DNA of 64,000 nt from Taklimakanibacter sp049323275 (GCA_049323275.1 JBMOOM010000015.1:1-64000), one strand, 5' to 3'. Positions 1 through 8,042 are shown, counted from the first letter of the stretch. Translations and numbers: made by a program. The notes: a model not told the origin generated them from the letters alone.

Positions 1-2
1 TC

Positions 3-593
3 AGCCCGGGCCCCAGCTTCGTGATGGTGCTGCGCACCTCGATCGCTTTGTCGCGCCGCGACGGGCTCGCCGCCGCGGTCGGCATGGGGCTCGGCGGCGC
101 CTTGTTCGGCACGCTGGCGCTTCTCGGTCTGACGGCGCTGCTCGCCCAGGTCGACTGGCTCTATATGGTGCTCAAGCTGGCGGGTGGCGCCTATCTCGCT
201 TATCTGGCGTTGCGCATCTGGCGCGGCGCGCGTGCGCCGCTGGCCATCCCGCAATCGGCCGCCTTCCGGTCGAAGACGCTCAAGCGGTCCTTCTCGGTGG
301 CGCTGATGACCCAGCTCAGCAACCCCAAGACGGCGGTCTCCTATGCCAGCATCTTCGCGGCCCTTCTGCCGCCGCAGGTGCCGGGCTGGATGATCCTCGC
401 GCTGCCCCCGATGATCTTCGTCGTCGAAACCTCGTGGTATGCGACGGTCTCTTTCGTCTTCTCCTCGCAGCGTCCGCGCCGTGCCTATGTCAGAGCCAAA
501 GCCTGGATCGACCGGGTGACGGCCTTCGTCATCGGCGGTCTTGGGCTCAGACTCATTTATGAGACGGCGAGGGCCCATAGGATGTGGAGCTGA
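3..593 (+). CDS. LysE/RhtB family amino-acid exporter (5' end outside window)
   Basis: The reading frame is open from the window edge, so the N-terminus is missing. The first visible residues, SPGPSFVMV, match the SPGP signature at the first cytoplasmic turn of LysE/RhtB exporters, so only about 15 residues should be lacking. At least four further hydrophobic helices follow, including a Gly/Leu-rich segment (GLGGALFGTLALLGLTALL) and the C-terminal FVIGGLGLRLI. The central NPKTAVSYASIFAALLP corresponds to the conserved Asn-Pro-Lys region of the family. The family exports amino acids or related metabolites across the inner membrane by proton exchange. The substrate cannot be told from sequence, and the neighbouring genes give no pathway hint. 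Confidence 0.85.
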   Translation, partial: SPGPSFVMVLRTSIALSRRDGLAAAVGMGLGGALFGTLALLGLTALLAQVDWLYMVLKLAGGAYLAYLALRIWRGARAPLAIPQSAAFRSKTLKRSFSVALMTQLSNPKTAVSYASIFAALLPPQVPGWMILALPPMIFVVETSWYATVSFVFSSQRPRRAYVRAKAWIDRVTAFVIGGLGLRLIYETARAHRMWS

Positions 594-637
594 ATACCTG
601 GCCGGGAACTCATCCGCTCGCTGGGCGTTTGCCTTCC

Positions 638-757
638 ATGGCTACCATACCGACACCACCCCAACCCGAACCGCCGCCGCCCGATCCGGCGCCCATTCCG
701 CCGCATGATCCGGTGCCCAATCCGCAACCCCGGCCGACGCCGGGAAAGCCCTTGTGA
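638..757 (+). CDS. putative 39-residue proline-rich peptide
   Basis: An ATG-initiated frame encodes 39 residues, nearly half of them proline, in an alternating Pro/acidic pattern (PPQPEPPPPDPAPIPPHD) ending in TPGKPL. Very short Pro-rich peptides of this look occur in rhizobial genomes, but I recognise no family and there is no clear Shine-Dalgarno sequence before the ATG. It lies in the 425-base gap between the LysE gene and the hydantoinase-like gene, which holds nothing else coding that I can support. It may be a chance frame in GC-rich DNA. Confidence 0.3.
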   Translation: MATIPTPPQPEPPPPDPAPIPPHDPVPNPQPRPTPGKPL

Positions 758-838
758 CGGCTTCATCAATTTGTCTTTGCTCGGCTTGACCCGGCCATTC
801 AGGGTCCACGCCATACCGTTGGTGGTTGGAGGGGCTGG

Positions 839-897
839 ATGGCCGCCTCAAGGGCGGCCATGACGAATTTGGGAGGGCGGCCGTGACGAGTTCGGGG
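839..897. repeat. hairpin plus imperfect 23-bp tandem duplication
   Basis: Positions 839-847 (ATGGCCGCC) and 853-861 (GGCGGCCAT) form a perfect 9-bp stem around a 5-base loop. The segment 852-874 is then repeated at 875-897 with four mismatches, each unit starting GGGCGGCC. No T-run follows, so it is not an obvious terminator. It lies upstream of the hydantoinase-like gene and could be a regulatory structure or a local slippage duplication. Confidence 0.45.
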
Positions 898-1018
898 ATC
901 AGGGCTGGTGAAATCTTGAATCGACTGAATCGTTTAGGCCCGTCTGCTCAGGTTGCATCTGAGCCGTGCAGCGGCGTCCATTGACAGGGCGGGGCACGCT
1001 TGTTAGCGCCCTTGCATC

Positions 1019-3019
1019 ATGTCAGAGGCGCCAGACTCCTATTTCATTGGTGTCGATACCGGCGGCACCTATACGGATGCCGCGGTCATCGAGGCCGCCA
1101 ATCACCGCGTCATCGCTTCGGCGAAAGCCATCACCACCAAAGGCGATCTCGCCATCGGCGTGACGGAGGCCATCACCAAGGCGGTGGCGAGCCTGCCGCG
1201 TGGCCTCAAGCCCGAGGACATCTCGCTCGTCTCGGTGTCGACGACGCTCGCCACCAATGCGGTGGTCGAAGGCCATGGCGCCGCGGTCGGCGTCATCCTT
1301 TCGGGCTTCGATGCGCAAATGGCCGAGCGCACCGGCATTGCCAAATCCTTCCCCGGCATGCCGGTCGAAATGATCGCCGGCGGGCACGACCATAATGGCG
1401 ACGAGAAGGCGGCGCTCGACACGGCAGCGCTCGAGGCGGTGCTGGCCCGGATTGGCGGCAAATGCGACGCCTTCGCGGTCGCCTCCGCCTTCGCGGTGCG
1501 CAACCCGGCGCATGAGCACAGGATCCGCGAGATCATCACCGCCCGGACGGGCAAGCCGGTGACGCTGTCGACCGAGCTCTCTTCCTCGCTCGACGCGCCG
1601 CGCCGGGCGCTGACCGCCGCTCTCAATGCCAGGCTCATCTCGCGCATCTCCTTGCTGATCGAGGCGGTGAGCCGCGCCATGGCCGGCCTCAAAATCGCCT
1701 GCCCGCTGATGATCGTGAAGGGCGACGGCACGCTGGCGCTCGCCGAGACGGTGGCGATGCGGCCGATCGAGACGGTGCTGTCGGGACCGGCGGCGAGCCT
1801 CGTCGGCGCCCGCTGGCTGTCGGGGCTTGACGATTTCATCATGTCGGACATGGGCGGCACCACCACCGATCTGGGCGTGCTCAAAGACGGGCGCCCGCGG
1901 GTCACGGACGAAGGCGCCGAAGTCGGCGGCTGGCGCACGATGGTCAAGGCCATCGACGTGCGCACCATCGGGCTCGGCGGCGATTCCGAAATCCATTTCG
2001 AGGCCAATGGCCAGCTCACCGTCGGCCCGCAGCGCATCGTGCCGGTGTCGCTGATCGCCGAGCGCTTTCCGGAAGTGCTGGCGATGCTCGACAGCGATCT
2101 CGCCAGCAGCGAAGGCGGCTCGCTGCATGGCCGGTTCGTGGTGCATCCGTTCGGCGCCGCAGGCCGGCTGGCGGCGAGCGACCTCTCGGCGCGCGAGAAG
2201 GAGATTCTCGACCTCGTCACCGACCGGCCGAAGCCGGCGCGCAAGGTGGCGGTGTCGTCGGGCGCCCAGCGCGCTCTGGCGGCGCTCAAGCGCAAGGGGC
2301 TGGTGCAGATCTGCGGCTTCACGCCGTCGGACGCCGCCCATGTGCTCGGTCTCCAGGCCAACTGGTCGAAGCCCGCGGCCGAGAAGGCGGCACAGCTCCT
2401 TGTGCGCTTCCGCGAGATGAAGATGCCGTCGCCCGAACGGGTCACGGCATTCTGCGAGGAAGTGTGGTCGGATGTGGTGCGGCTCACCGGCCGCGTCATC
2501 CTCGACATGGCGCTGGGGCAGAAGACCGGCGGCGACGCCTTGCTCGACGCCGTGTGCTCGGGCCGCGGCGGCATCGGCCTCACCCGCATCGGGGTCAGCC
2601 CGACGGTGCCGGTGGTGGCGGTGGGCGGGCCGGTGAAGATCTATTATGGCGAGGTGGGCAAGAGGGTCGGCGGCGAAATCGTCTTCCCGGAATTCTGCGA
2701 CGTCGCCAATGCGGTGGGGGCGGCGACCGGCGTCGTGTCGCGCGCCGTGACGGTGACGCTCGAAGGCGACGGCAGCGGGCTGTTCCGCCTTTACGGACCG
2801 GATGGCACGAAGAGCCTGACCTCCGGCGCCGAGGCGCTCACGGAAGGCGAGGCCCTGGCGCGCCAGGCGGCGCTCGCCGCCGTCACGCAGATGGGGGCGG
2901 GAAGTGCGGAAGTGAAAGTGAGCATCGACAAGAGCTATCTGCCGGATGCCGTCGACGACAACGGGCTGCTCAAGGCCGAGATCACCGCAGAAGCGATCGG
3001 ACGGCCGGAGACGCGGTAG
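1019..3019 (+). CDS. hydantoinase/oxoprolinase A-subunit family protein
   Basis: A 666-residue protein of the hydantoinase A/5-oxoprolinase N-terminal superfamily, which uses ATP to open or carboxylate amide, lactam or ketone substrates. The start YFIGVDTGGTYTDAAVIE contains the DTGGTxTD phosphate-binding loop (residues about 12-19), and FIMSDMGGTTTDLGVL about residue 280 is the second nucleotide-binding element. Length is close to the family's usual 650-700. Characterised members work with a B subunit (HyuB-type), but none is next to it: upstream is a LysE exporter and downstream a lipid-kinase-like gene. It may act alone or with a distant partner. The substrate is unknown. The ribosome-binding site before the ATG is weak. 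Confidence 0.8.
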   Translation: MSEAPDSYFIGVDTGGTYTDAAVIEAANHRVIASAKAITTKGDLAIGVTEAITKAVASLPRGLKPEDISLVSVSTTLATNAVVEGHGAAVGVILSGFDAQMAERTGIAKSFPGMPVEMIAGGHDHNGDEKAALDTAALEAVLARIGGKCDAFAVASAFAVRNPAHEHRIREIITARTGKPVTLSTELSSSLDAPRRALTAALNARLISRISLLIEAVSRAMAGLKIACPLMIVKGDGTLALAETVAMRPIETVLSGPAASLVGARWLSGLDDFIMSDMGGTTTDLGVLKDGRPRVTDEGAEVGGWRTMVKAIDVRTIGLGGDSEIHFEANGQLTVGPQRIVPVSLIAERFPEVLAMLDSDLASSEGGSLHGRFVVHPFGAAGRLAASDLSAREKEILDLVTDRPKPARKVAVSSGAQRALAALKRKGLVQICGFTPSDAAHVLGLQANWSKPAAEKAAQLLVRFREMKMPSPERVTAFCEEVWSDVVRLTGRVILDMALGQKTGGDALLDAVCSGRGGIGLTRIGVSPTVPVVAVGGPVKIYYGEVGKRVGGEIVFPEFCDVANAVGAATGVVSRAVTVTLEGDGSGLFRLYGPDGTKSLTSGAEALTEGEALARQAALAAVTQMGAGSAEVKVSIDKSYLPDAVDDNGLLKAEITAEAIGRPETR

Positions 3020-3078
3020 GGAACTTTTCCGGTCGCCGGGGGTTAACGCCTCATCGAGTCAGGGCGGAGGGCGGCATC

Positions 3079-3993
3079 CTGAAGATCGGCGTGGTTCTCA
3101 ATCGCGACAGCGGCACGCTCAAGGATGGCGACGCCGAGCAGATGGCGGAGACCATCGCCGGGATCATCCGCAGCCACAACCACATTTCCGATGTGAAGCT
3201 GGTCGCCGGGTCAGAGATTCAGCGGACACTCGAGGCCGCGCGCGAAAGCCATGATGCCGTGCTGGTGGGCGGCGGCGACGGGACCATCTCGACCGCGGCG
3301 GCGATCTTCGCCGGCCATGAGACGGCGCTCGGCATCCTGCCGCTCGGCACGATGAACCTCTTCGCCCGCGCGCTCGCCATTCCGCTCAAGCTCGAGGATG
3401 CGGTTGCCGCCCTCGTCACCGGCGACAGGCGCCAGATCGATGTCGGCGAGGTGAATGGCGAAATCTTCGTCCATCACGTGACGCTCGGCCTGCATCCGCG
3501 CATCGTCGCCGGGCGCGAGAAGCAAAGCTACCGCTCGCGCCTCGGCAAGAAGCTGGCGGGCTTGCGCACCTGGTGGAAGCTCGTGCGACAAGCGCCGCGC
3601 ATGCGGCTCAGGCTCGAGGTCGATTCCGAACGCCTGAGCCTCAGGACCGCATCGCTGATCATCGCCAATAATCCCTTCGTCGAAAGGCTGGGCGGTCTGC
3701 CGCATGGGGAAGTGCCGGACCAGGGCAGGCTCGCGGTCTATGCCGCCCAGACCCGCGACTGGAAGGAGCTTCTCGCCATGTCGGTCGAGGCGGGTCTGGG
3801 AAAATGGGAAAGCAACAGCAAGCTCGATTTCCTGGAAGGGCGCCGGATCGTCATTCACACCGAGCGCAGGAGGCTCCTGGTGTCGGTCGATGGCGAGCTG
3901 GTTCGCCTCCGTCCGCCTTTGAAGGCCCGGAGCCTGCCGGGCTCCCTGTCGGTGCTCTGCCCGGCATCCGCCGGGGCGGAGCCTGTCAAATAA
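3079..3993 (+). CDS. diacylglycerol kinase catalytic-domain protein (probable CTG start)
   Basis: A 304-residue lipid/sphingosine-kinase-like protein. LKIGVVLNRDSG is the usual first strand (normally MKIGVVxNPxSG), VGGGDGTISTAAA holds the GGDGT ATP-binding motif, and LGILPLGTMNLFARAL is the conserved second motif. The family phosphorylates diacylglycerol or related lipids at the membrane. No ATG, GTG or TTG lies in frame between the preceding gene's stop and this region except GTG 3091, which would remove most of the first strand. A good Shine-Dalgarno, GGAGGG at 3066-3071, sits seven bases before CTG 3079, so a non-canonical CTG start fits best. Confidence 0.82.
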   Translation: MKIGVVLNRDSGTLKDGDAEQMAETIAGIIRSHNHISDVKLVAGSEIQRTLEAARESHDAVLVGGGDGTISTAAAIFAGHETALGILPLGTMNLFARALAIPLKLEDAVAALVTGDRRQIDVGEVNGEIFVHHVTLGLHPRIVAGREKQSYRSRLGKKLAGLRTWWKLVRQAPRMRLRLEVDSERLSLRTASLIIANNPFVERLGGLPHGEVPDQGRLAVYAAQTRDWKELLAMSVEAGLGKWESNSKLDFLEGRRIVIHTERRRLLVSVDGELVRLRPPLKARSLPGSLSVLCPASAGAEPVK

Positions 3994-4058
3994 GGTTCCG
4001 GGCAATGAAACTTTTCCGTCGCCCATCCGTTACTCCGCGCAGGTAGGAGGCCCTCCCG

Positions 4059-4097
4059 GCCGCCGCCAGGGGATCATGCGGAGCTTCTGGCGGCGGC
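4059..4097. other. perfect 11-bp inverted repeat (hairpin)
   Basis: GCCGCCGCCAG at 4059-4069 is exactly complementary to CTGGCGGCGGC at 4087-4097, with a 17-base loop. No T-tract follows. It lies between the lipid-kinase-like gene and a small membrane-protein gene, about 50 bases before the latter's start. A short 13-codon frame (4004-4045, MKLFRRPSVTPRR) ends just before it, which resembles a leader-peptide arrangement but is unproven. It could also be a factor-assisted terminator for the upstream gene. Confidence 0.5.
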
Positions 4098-4145
4098 AGC
4101 ATGCCGGCGCTCGCGCCGCGCCCTCCGTTGAGAGGAGGCCAATAG

Positions 4146-4283
4146 ATGTCGCAAGACCATGAAATTGAAATGGAAACCGAACGGGTCCGGTCGGGCGTCG
4201 AGCTCCACCGTATGCGCTTCGTCTTAGGATTCGGCCTTCTGGGCGCCGGTGTCGGGGTGCTTCTCGCCTGGGCCTTGCTGTGA
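4146..4283 (+). CDS. small single-pass membrane protein, 45 aa
   Basis: ATG at 4146 is preceded by a strong Shine-Dalgarno (GAGAGGAGG, about 4130-4138). The product starts with a charged stretch (MSQDHEIEMETERVRSGVELHRMR) and ends in one glycine-rich hydrophobic helix (FVLGFGLLGAGVGVLLAWALL), so it should sit in the inner membrane with the N-terminus in the cytoplasm. I recognise no family. The strong ribosome site and clean N-charged/C-hydrophobic layout argue for a real gene. It is probably transcribed in the same direction as the next membrane-protein gene. Confidence 0.6.
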   Translation: MSQDHEIEMETERVRSGVELHRMRFVLGFGLLGAGVGVLLAWALL

Positions 4284-4338
4284 GCCGGCCCTGAGCGGGC
4301 TGGGCGGCGCGCTATTTACAGAATCGCTTTTCTGCTGT

Positions 4339-4367
4339 TTCTGAGGCGCTTTAGGGGGCGCTCAGAA
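4339..4367. promoter_or_regulatory. inverted repeat just upstream of a membrane-protein gene
   Basis: TTCTGAGGCGC at 4339-4349 pairs with GCGCTCAGAA at 4358-4367 with one bulged G; the loop is TTTAGGGG. It ends 14 bases before the ATG at 4382, so it could be an operator or a structure affecting translation. No known regulator site is recognised. Confidence 0.35.
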
Positions 4368-4381
4368 ATACGGGGTCACTC

Positions 4382-4762
4382 ATGACGGGCGCGGCGCGCA
4401 ATTTCTTCATTCTGGCACTCCTCTATGCGATCTGCGGCATGCTGCTGGGTCTTTACATGGGCTTGTCCCAAGACCACAGCCAGATGCCGGTCCACGCTCA
4501 TGCGATGGTGCTGGGCTGGCTGATGTCGGGCTTCTTCGCCTTCTTCTATCATTTCTTTCCGGCGATCGGCCAAACGCGGCTGGCGACAGCGCATTTCTGG
4601 CTGACAGCGGCCAGCGGCATCATCCTGCTCGTGTCGCTGTTCTTCCTGTTCTCGGGCAATCCCGCGTTCGAACCGGTGGCCGGCATCTCGTCGATGGCCT
4701 TCTTCGCCTGCTTCCTGCTGTTCGTGTGGATCGCCCGGCCGGCCTTCAGCCGCGCCGCCTGA
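4382..4762 (+). CDS. four-helix membrane protein, His-rich, oxidase-subunit-I-like
   Basis: A 126-residue protein with four predicted membrane helices (about 7-27, 40-62, 70-90, 97-119). The second helix begins with QMPVHAHAMVLGWLMSGFFAFFYHFFP; the HxH at its mouth and the sequence before it resemble the N-terminal helices of haem-copper oxidase subunit I and NnrS-like proteins. The protein is far too short to be an oxidase and lacks the rest of the metal ligands. Families like this occur as stand-alone genes in Alphaproteobacteria, with no function known to me. A possible haem or metal role is inference only. Confidence 0.65.
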   Translation: MTGAARNFFILALLYAICGMLLGLYMGLSQDHSQMPVHAHAMVLGWLMSGFFAFFYHFFPAIGQTRLATAHFWLTAASGIILLVSLFFLFSGNPAFEPVAGISSMAFFACFLLFVWIARPAFSRAA

Positions 4763-4826
4763 TCATCCGCTCTTGCGTCATGACCCCGAGACTGGCAACA
4801 AAGTGCGAGTTTTAGGGGGATGAGAC

Positions 4827-5612
4827 ATGGCCGAGTTCTTCACGCCTGAGAACCTGATGACGTTTCTGGTGCTGACGGCGCTCGAAACCGTGTTGGGCTT
4901 CGACAACCTTCTCTATATATCGATCGAGGCCAAAAAGGTCGCGGCCGACAAGCAGAAATATGTCCGCCAGGTCGGCATCGTGCTGGCTATCGGCCTGCGC
5001 ATCGCGCTGCTTTTCGTCGTCCTCCAGCTCATCAGCGCCTTCCAGGATCCGCTGTTCAGCTTCGACTTCTCCCCGATCGCGTCAGGTTCGGTCAACGGCC
5101 ACAGCATCATCGTACTGCTCGGTGGGCTGTTCCTGCTCTATACGGCGCTCAAGGAAATCTACCACATGCTGGCCGCGCCCGAACTCGGCCATGGCGAGAA
5201 GAACGGGCGCGCCATGCGCAGCGTCGCTTCGGCGCTGATGTGGATCCTGATCATGAACATCGTCTTCTCCTTCGACACGGTGCTGTCGGCGGTGGCGCTC
5301 ACGAAGAATTTCTGGGTGATGGCGCTCGCCATCGTCATTTCGGGCGTGCTCATGGTGGTGCTGGCCGAGAGGGTAGCGACCTTCCTCGCCCGGAACCGCA
5401 TGTATGAGGTGCTGGGTCTCTTCGTGCTGCTGCTGGTCGGCGTCATGCTGATGTCGGAAGGCGGCCACCTGGCGCATCTGAGCTTCTTCGGCTACCCGAT
5501 CGAGGCGATGGCCAAGAGCACCTTCTATTTCGTGGTGATCGCGCTCGTCATCGTCGACATCATCCAGAGCCGCTACCAGAAAAAGCTCCTGGCCGAGAAG
5601 GGGGATCACTAG
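4827..5612 (+). CDS. TerC family integral membrane protein
   Basis: A 261-residue TerC-family protein with seven or more hydrophobic helices. The signature VLTALETVLGFDNLLYISI near residue 15 and its echo MNIVFSFDTVLSAVAL about residue 145 are the paired acidic intramembrane motifs of the family. TerC proteins are linked to tellurite resistance and, in several bacteria, to manganese or other metal export. The start is supported by GGGGATGAG just before ATG 4827. I looked for a yybP-ykoY manganese riboswitch before it and saw none. The next genes, a toxin-antitoxin pair, have their own promoter. Confidence 0.88.
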   Translation: MAEFFTPENLMTFLVLTALETVLGFDNLLYISIEAKKVAADKQKYVRQVGIVLAIGLRIALLFVVLQLISAFQDPLFSFDFSPIASGSVNGHSIIVLLGGLFLLYTALKEIYHMLAAPELGHGEKNGRAMRSVASALMWILIMNIVFSFDTVLSAVALTKNFWVMALAIVISGVLMVVLAERVATFLARNRMYEVLGLFVLLLVGVMLMSEGGHLAHLSFFGYPIEAMAKSTFYFVVIALVIVDIIQSRYQKKLLAEKGDH

Positions 5613-5632
5613 CCCTCGGTTTGCAGACCTGG

Positions 5633-5662
5633 GTACTGACGTGGTATATACAATGTCAGTAC
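5633..5662. promoter_or_regulatory. palindromic operator/promoter of the toxin-antitoxin operon
   Basis: GTACTGAC (5633-5640) and GTCAGTAC (5655-5662) are exact complements. Between them GTATATAC (5644-5651) is itself a palindrome with the same centre (5647.5). The whole 30-bp element is therefore symmetrical apart from the two 3-base linkers. The TATATA core looks like a -10 box and the element ends 13 bases before the antitoxin ATG. This is the expected layout for autorepression by a ribbon-helix-helix antitoxin, alone or with its toxin. Confidence 0.7.
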
Positions 5663-5675
5663 TTCGGAGATTTCC

Positions 5676-5960
5676 ATGGCCAAAGAAGCCGTTTTCACGA
5701 TGAAGCTCGAGCCGGAACTCCGCGATGAGTTCATGGCGGCCGCGGCTGCCGAGGATCGGCCGGCGTCGCAAGTCGCGCGCGAGTTGATGCGCGACTATGT
5801 GGAGCGCCGCCGCCGGATGCAGGCATATGACGCTTTCCTGGAGCGCAAGGTCGACGTGGCGCGAGCCGATAAACGGGCCGGACGGGTCCATACGAACGAG
5901 GCTGTCGAGGCGGAGTTCGCCGGCAAGCGGGCTGAGCTGCGCCGGAAAGCCGGTATGTGA
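5676..5960 (+). CDS. antitoxin, ribbon-helix-helix type
   Basis: A 94-residue protein. FTMKLEPELRDEFMAAAAAEDRPASQVARELMRDYVERR fits a ribbon-helix-helix DNA-binding domain: a short beta strand, two helices, and the PASQVARELMRDY second helix. The Lys/Arg/Glu-rich C-terminal half would be the flexible toxin-binding tail. It lies directly upstream of a RelE/ParE-type toxin with a 4-base GTGA overlap, and directly downstream of a near-perfect palindrome likely to be its operator. Family knowledge: such antitoxins neutralise the toxin and repress their own promoter. Confidence 0.83.
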   Translation: MAKEAVFTMKLEPELRDEFMAAAAAEDRPASQVARELMRDYVERRRRMQAYDAFLERKVDVARADKRAGRVHTNEAVEAEFAGKRAELRRKAGM

Positions 5961-6241
5961 AGGTAATCTGGACCGCGTTGGCCCGAGATGAACGCGCTGC
6001 CATTATAGCTCATATCGCGAGCGATAATCCGCGTGCGGCGCTGCGCATGGATGAGCGCTTCAGCGACGGTGCGTCCCGGCTGGAGCGTCATCCGAAGATA
6101 GGCCGGCCTGGAAAGGTCACTGGCACGCGGGAGCTCATTCCGCATGAGAGCTACCGGCTGGTCTATGAAATCGATGGGGACACCGTGTCGATCCTGACTC
6201 TGATCCATACCTCACGATTGTGGCCGCCGTTACGTGAGTGA
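5957..6241 (+). CDS. RelE/ParE family toxin
   Basis: A 94-residue protein starting at GTG 5957, which overlaps the antitoxin stop by four bases. VIWTALARDERAAIIAHIASDNPRAALRMDERF, then LERHPKIGRPGKVTGTRELIPHESYRLVYEIDGDTVSILTLIHTSRLWPP, is the typical ParE/RelE sequence: helical hairpin, G(R)xG..TRELvxxx.YRlvYei, and the terminal V.IL.liHtsR.WP strand. Members either poison DNA gyrase (ParE) or cleave ribosome-bound mRNA (RelE). The terminal tryptophan and HTSR resemble the ParE side, but the target cannot be assigned from sequence. Confidence 0.87.
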   Translation: MKVIWTALARDERAAIIAHIASDNPRAALRMDERFSDGASRLERHPKIGRPGKVTGTRELIPHESYRLVYEIDGDTVSILTLIHTSRLWPPLRE

Positions 6242-6329
6242 GCGACGGCAAGCCCTGGATTTGCATGTGCCTGCCGCATCGGCTAGAAGCCGCGTCGGCA
6301 AATCAATTCATCGGTAAACGGAACCCCTG

Positions 6330-7985
6330 ATGGCGCGTCAGTTCATCTATCATATGCACGGCCTTTCCAAAGCCTATGCGGGCGGCAAGAAGGTCCTCGA
6401 CAATGTCAACCTGTCCTTCTACCCGGACGCCAAGATCGGCGTGCTCGGCCCGAACGGCTCGGGCAAATCGACGCTTCTGCGCGTCATGGCTGGTCTCGAC
6501 ACTGAGTTCACCGGGGAAGCCTGGGTCGCCGAAGGCGCCACGGTCGGCTATCTCCAGCAGGAGCCCGAGCTCGATCCGCAGCTCAATGTGCTGGGCAACG
6601 TCATGGAGGGTGTGGCCGCCAAGAAGGCGATCCTCGATGAATACAACGCCCTGATGGCCGACTATTCGGACGAGAATGCCGAGAAGGCCGCCGTCCTGCA
6701 GGACCAGATCGACGCCCAGAATCTGTGGGACCTCGAAAGCCAGGTCGAGCAGGCCATGGACGCCATGCGCTGCCCGCCTGGCGAGTCCTCGATCGACAAT
6801 CTGTCGGGCGGCGAGCGCCGCCGCGTCGCCCTGACCAAGCTGCTCCTCGCCAAGCCCGACCTGCTCCTCCTCGACGAGCCGACCAACCATCTCGATGCTG
6901 AAAGCGTCAACTGGCTCGAGCATCATTTGCGCGAATATCCGGGCGCCATCCTGATCGTCACCCATGACCGCTACTTCCTCGACAATGTGACGGGCTGGAT
7001 CCTCGAGCTCGATCGGGGCCGCGGCATTCCCTATGAGGGCAATTACTCGGCCTATCTCGGCCAGAAGGCCAAGCGCTTCGCCCAGGAAGCCCGCGAGGAT
7101 GCGGCGCGCCAGAAGGTGCTCGAGCGCGAGCAGGCCTGGATCGCCTCATCGCCCAAAGCGCGGCAGGCCAAGTCGAAGGCGCGCTTCAAGGCCTATGACG
7201 AACTGGTCACGGCGAACGAGAACCGGCTCAAATCGACGACGGCGCAGATCATCATTCCGCCCGGCGAGCGGCTCGGCAGCAATGTCATCGACATCGAGGG
7301 GCTGAACAAGGCCTATGGTGACCGCCTTCTCATCGACAATCTCTCCTTCAAGCTGCCTCCCGGCGGCATTGTCGGGGTGATCGGCCCGAACGGCGCCGGC
7401 AAGACCACGCTCTTCCGTATGCTGACCGGCCAGGAGCAGCCCGATTCAGGCTCGATCAAGATCGGCGAGAGCGTGCAGCTCGGCTATGTCGATCAGAGCC
7501 GCGATGCGCTCGATCCCAACAAGACCGTGTGGGAAGAGATTTCCGGCGGCAACGACATCATCTATCTCGGCAAGCGCGAGATGAATTCGCGCGCATATAC
7601 CGGCGCCTTCAACTTCAAGGGCGGCGACCAGCAGCAGAAGGTCGGCACGCTGTCGGGCGGCCAGCGCAACCGCGTGCATCTGGCCAAGATGCTCAAATCG
7701 GGCGCCAATGTGCTGCTCCTTGACGAGCCGACCAACGATCTCGACACCGAGACCCTGGCGGCGCTCGAGGAGGCGCTGGAGGATTTCGCCGGCTGCGCCG
7801 TCATCATCAGCCACGACCGCATGTTCCTCGACCGGCTCGCCACCCATATGCTGGCCTTCGAGGGCGACAGCCATGTCGAATGGTTCGAGGGCAACTTCCA
7901 GGATTACGAGGAAGACAAGAAGCGCCGTCTCGGCGAGGATTCGGTGATGCCGAAGCGCATCAAATACAAGCAGTTCACGCGCTGA
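6330..7985 (+). CDS. ettA: energy-dependent translational throttle protein EttA (ABC-F)
   Basis: A 551-residue ABC-F protein with two ATPase domains and no membrane segments. Walker A motifs are GPNGSGKST (about 40-48) and GPNGAGKTT (about 351-359); signatures LSGGERRRVAL and LSGGQRNRVHL; Walker B followed by DEPTNHLD and DEPTNDLD. The opening MARQFIYHMHGLSKAYAGGKKVLDNV and the C-terminal PKRIKYKQFTR are characteristic of EttA. EttA binds the ribosomal E site and gates the first elongation step according to ATP/ADP ratio. It is monocistronic here, followed by a strong terminator. Confidence 0.95.
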   Translation: MARQFIYHMHGLSKAYAGGKKVLDNVNLSFYPDAKIGVLGPNGSGKSTLLRVMAGLDTEFTGEAWVAEGATVGYLQQEPELDPQLNVLGNVMEGVAAKKAILDEYNALMADYSDENAEKAAVLQDQIDAQNLWDLESQVEQAMDAMRCPPGESSIDNLSGGERRRVALTKLLLAKPDLLLLDEPTNHLDAESVNWLEHHLREYPGAILIVTHDRYFLDNVTGWILELDRGRGIPYEGNYSAYLGQKAKRFAQEAREDAARQKVLEREQAWIASSPKARQAKSKARFKAYDELVTANENRLKSTTAQIIIPPGERLGSNVIDIEGLNKAYGDRLLIDNLSFKLPPGGIVGVIGPNGAGKTTLFRMLTGQEQPDSGSIKIGESVQLGYVDQSRDALDPNKTVWEEISGGNDIIYLGKREMNSRAYTGAFNFKGGDQQQKVGTLSGGQRNRVHLAKMLKSGANVLLLDEPTNDLDTETLAALEEALEDFAGCAVIISHDRMFLDRLATHMLAFEGDSHVEWFEGNFQDYEEDKKRRLGEDSVMPKRIKYKQFTR

Positions 7986-8001
7986 TCCCGCGATCAGGGA
8001 T

Positions 8002-8042
8002 ATCGGCCGTCCCGGCGCCACGGGGGCGGCCGATTTCTTTTC
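8002..8042 (+). terminator. intrinsic terminator after ettA
   Basis: A 12-bp stem (5' arm from 8002, ATCGGCCGTCCC; 3' arm ending 8034, with one G-U pair) is followed by TTTCTTTT. It lies 16 bases after the ettA stop and runs into the end of the convergent gene, so it may also stop transcription from that side. Confidence 0.8.

Noticed and set aside
4763..4826. Manganese riboswitch (yybP-ykoY) before terC
   Set aside because: The 64-base gap is too short and lacks the conserved loop sequences of that class.
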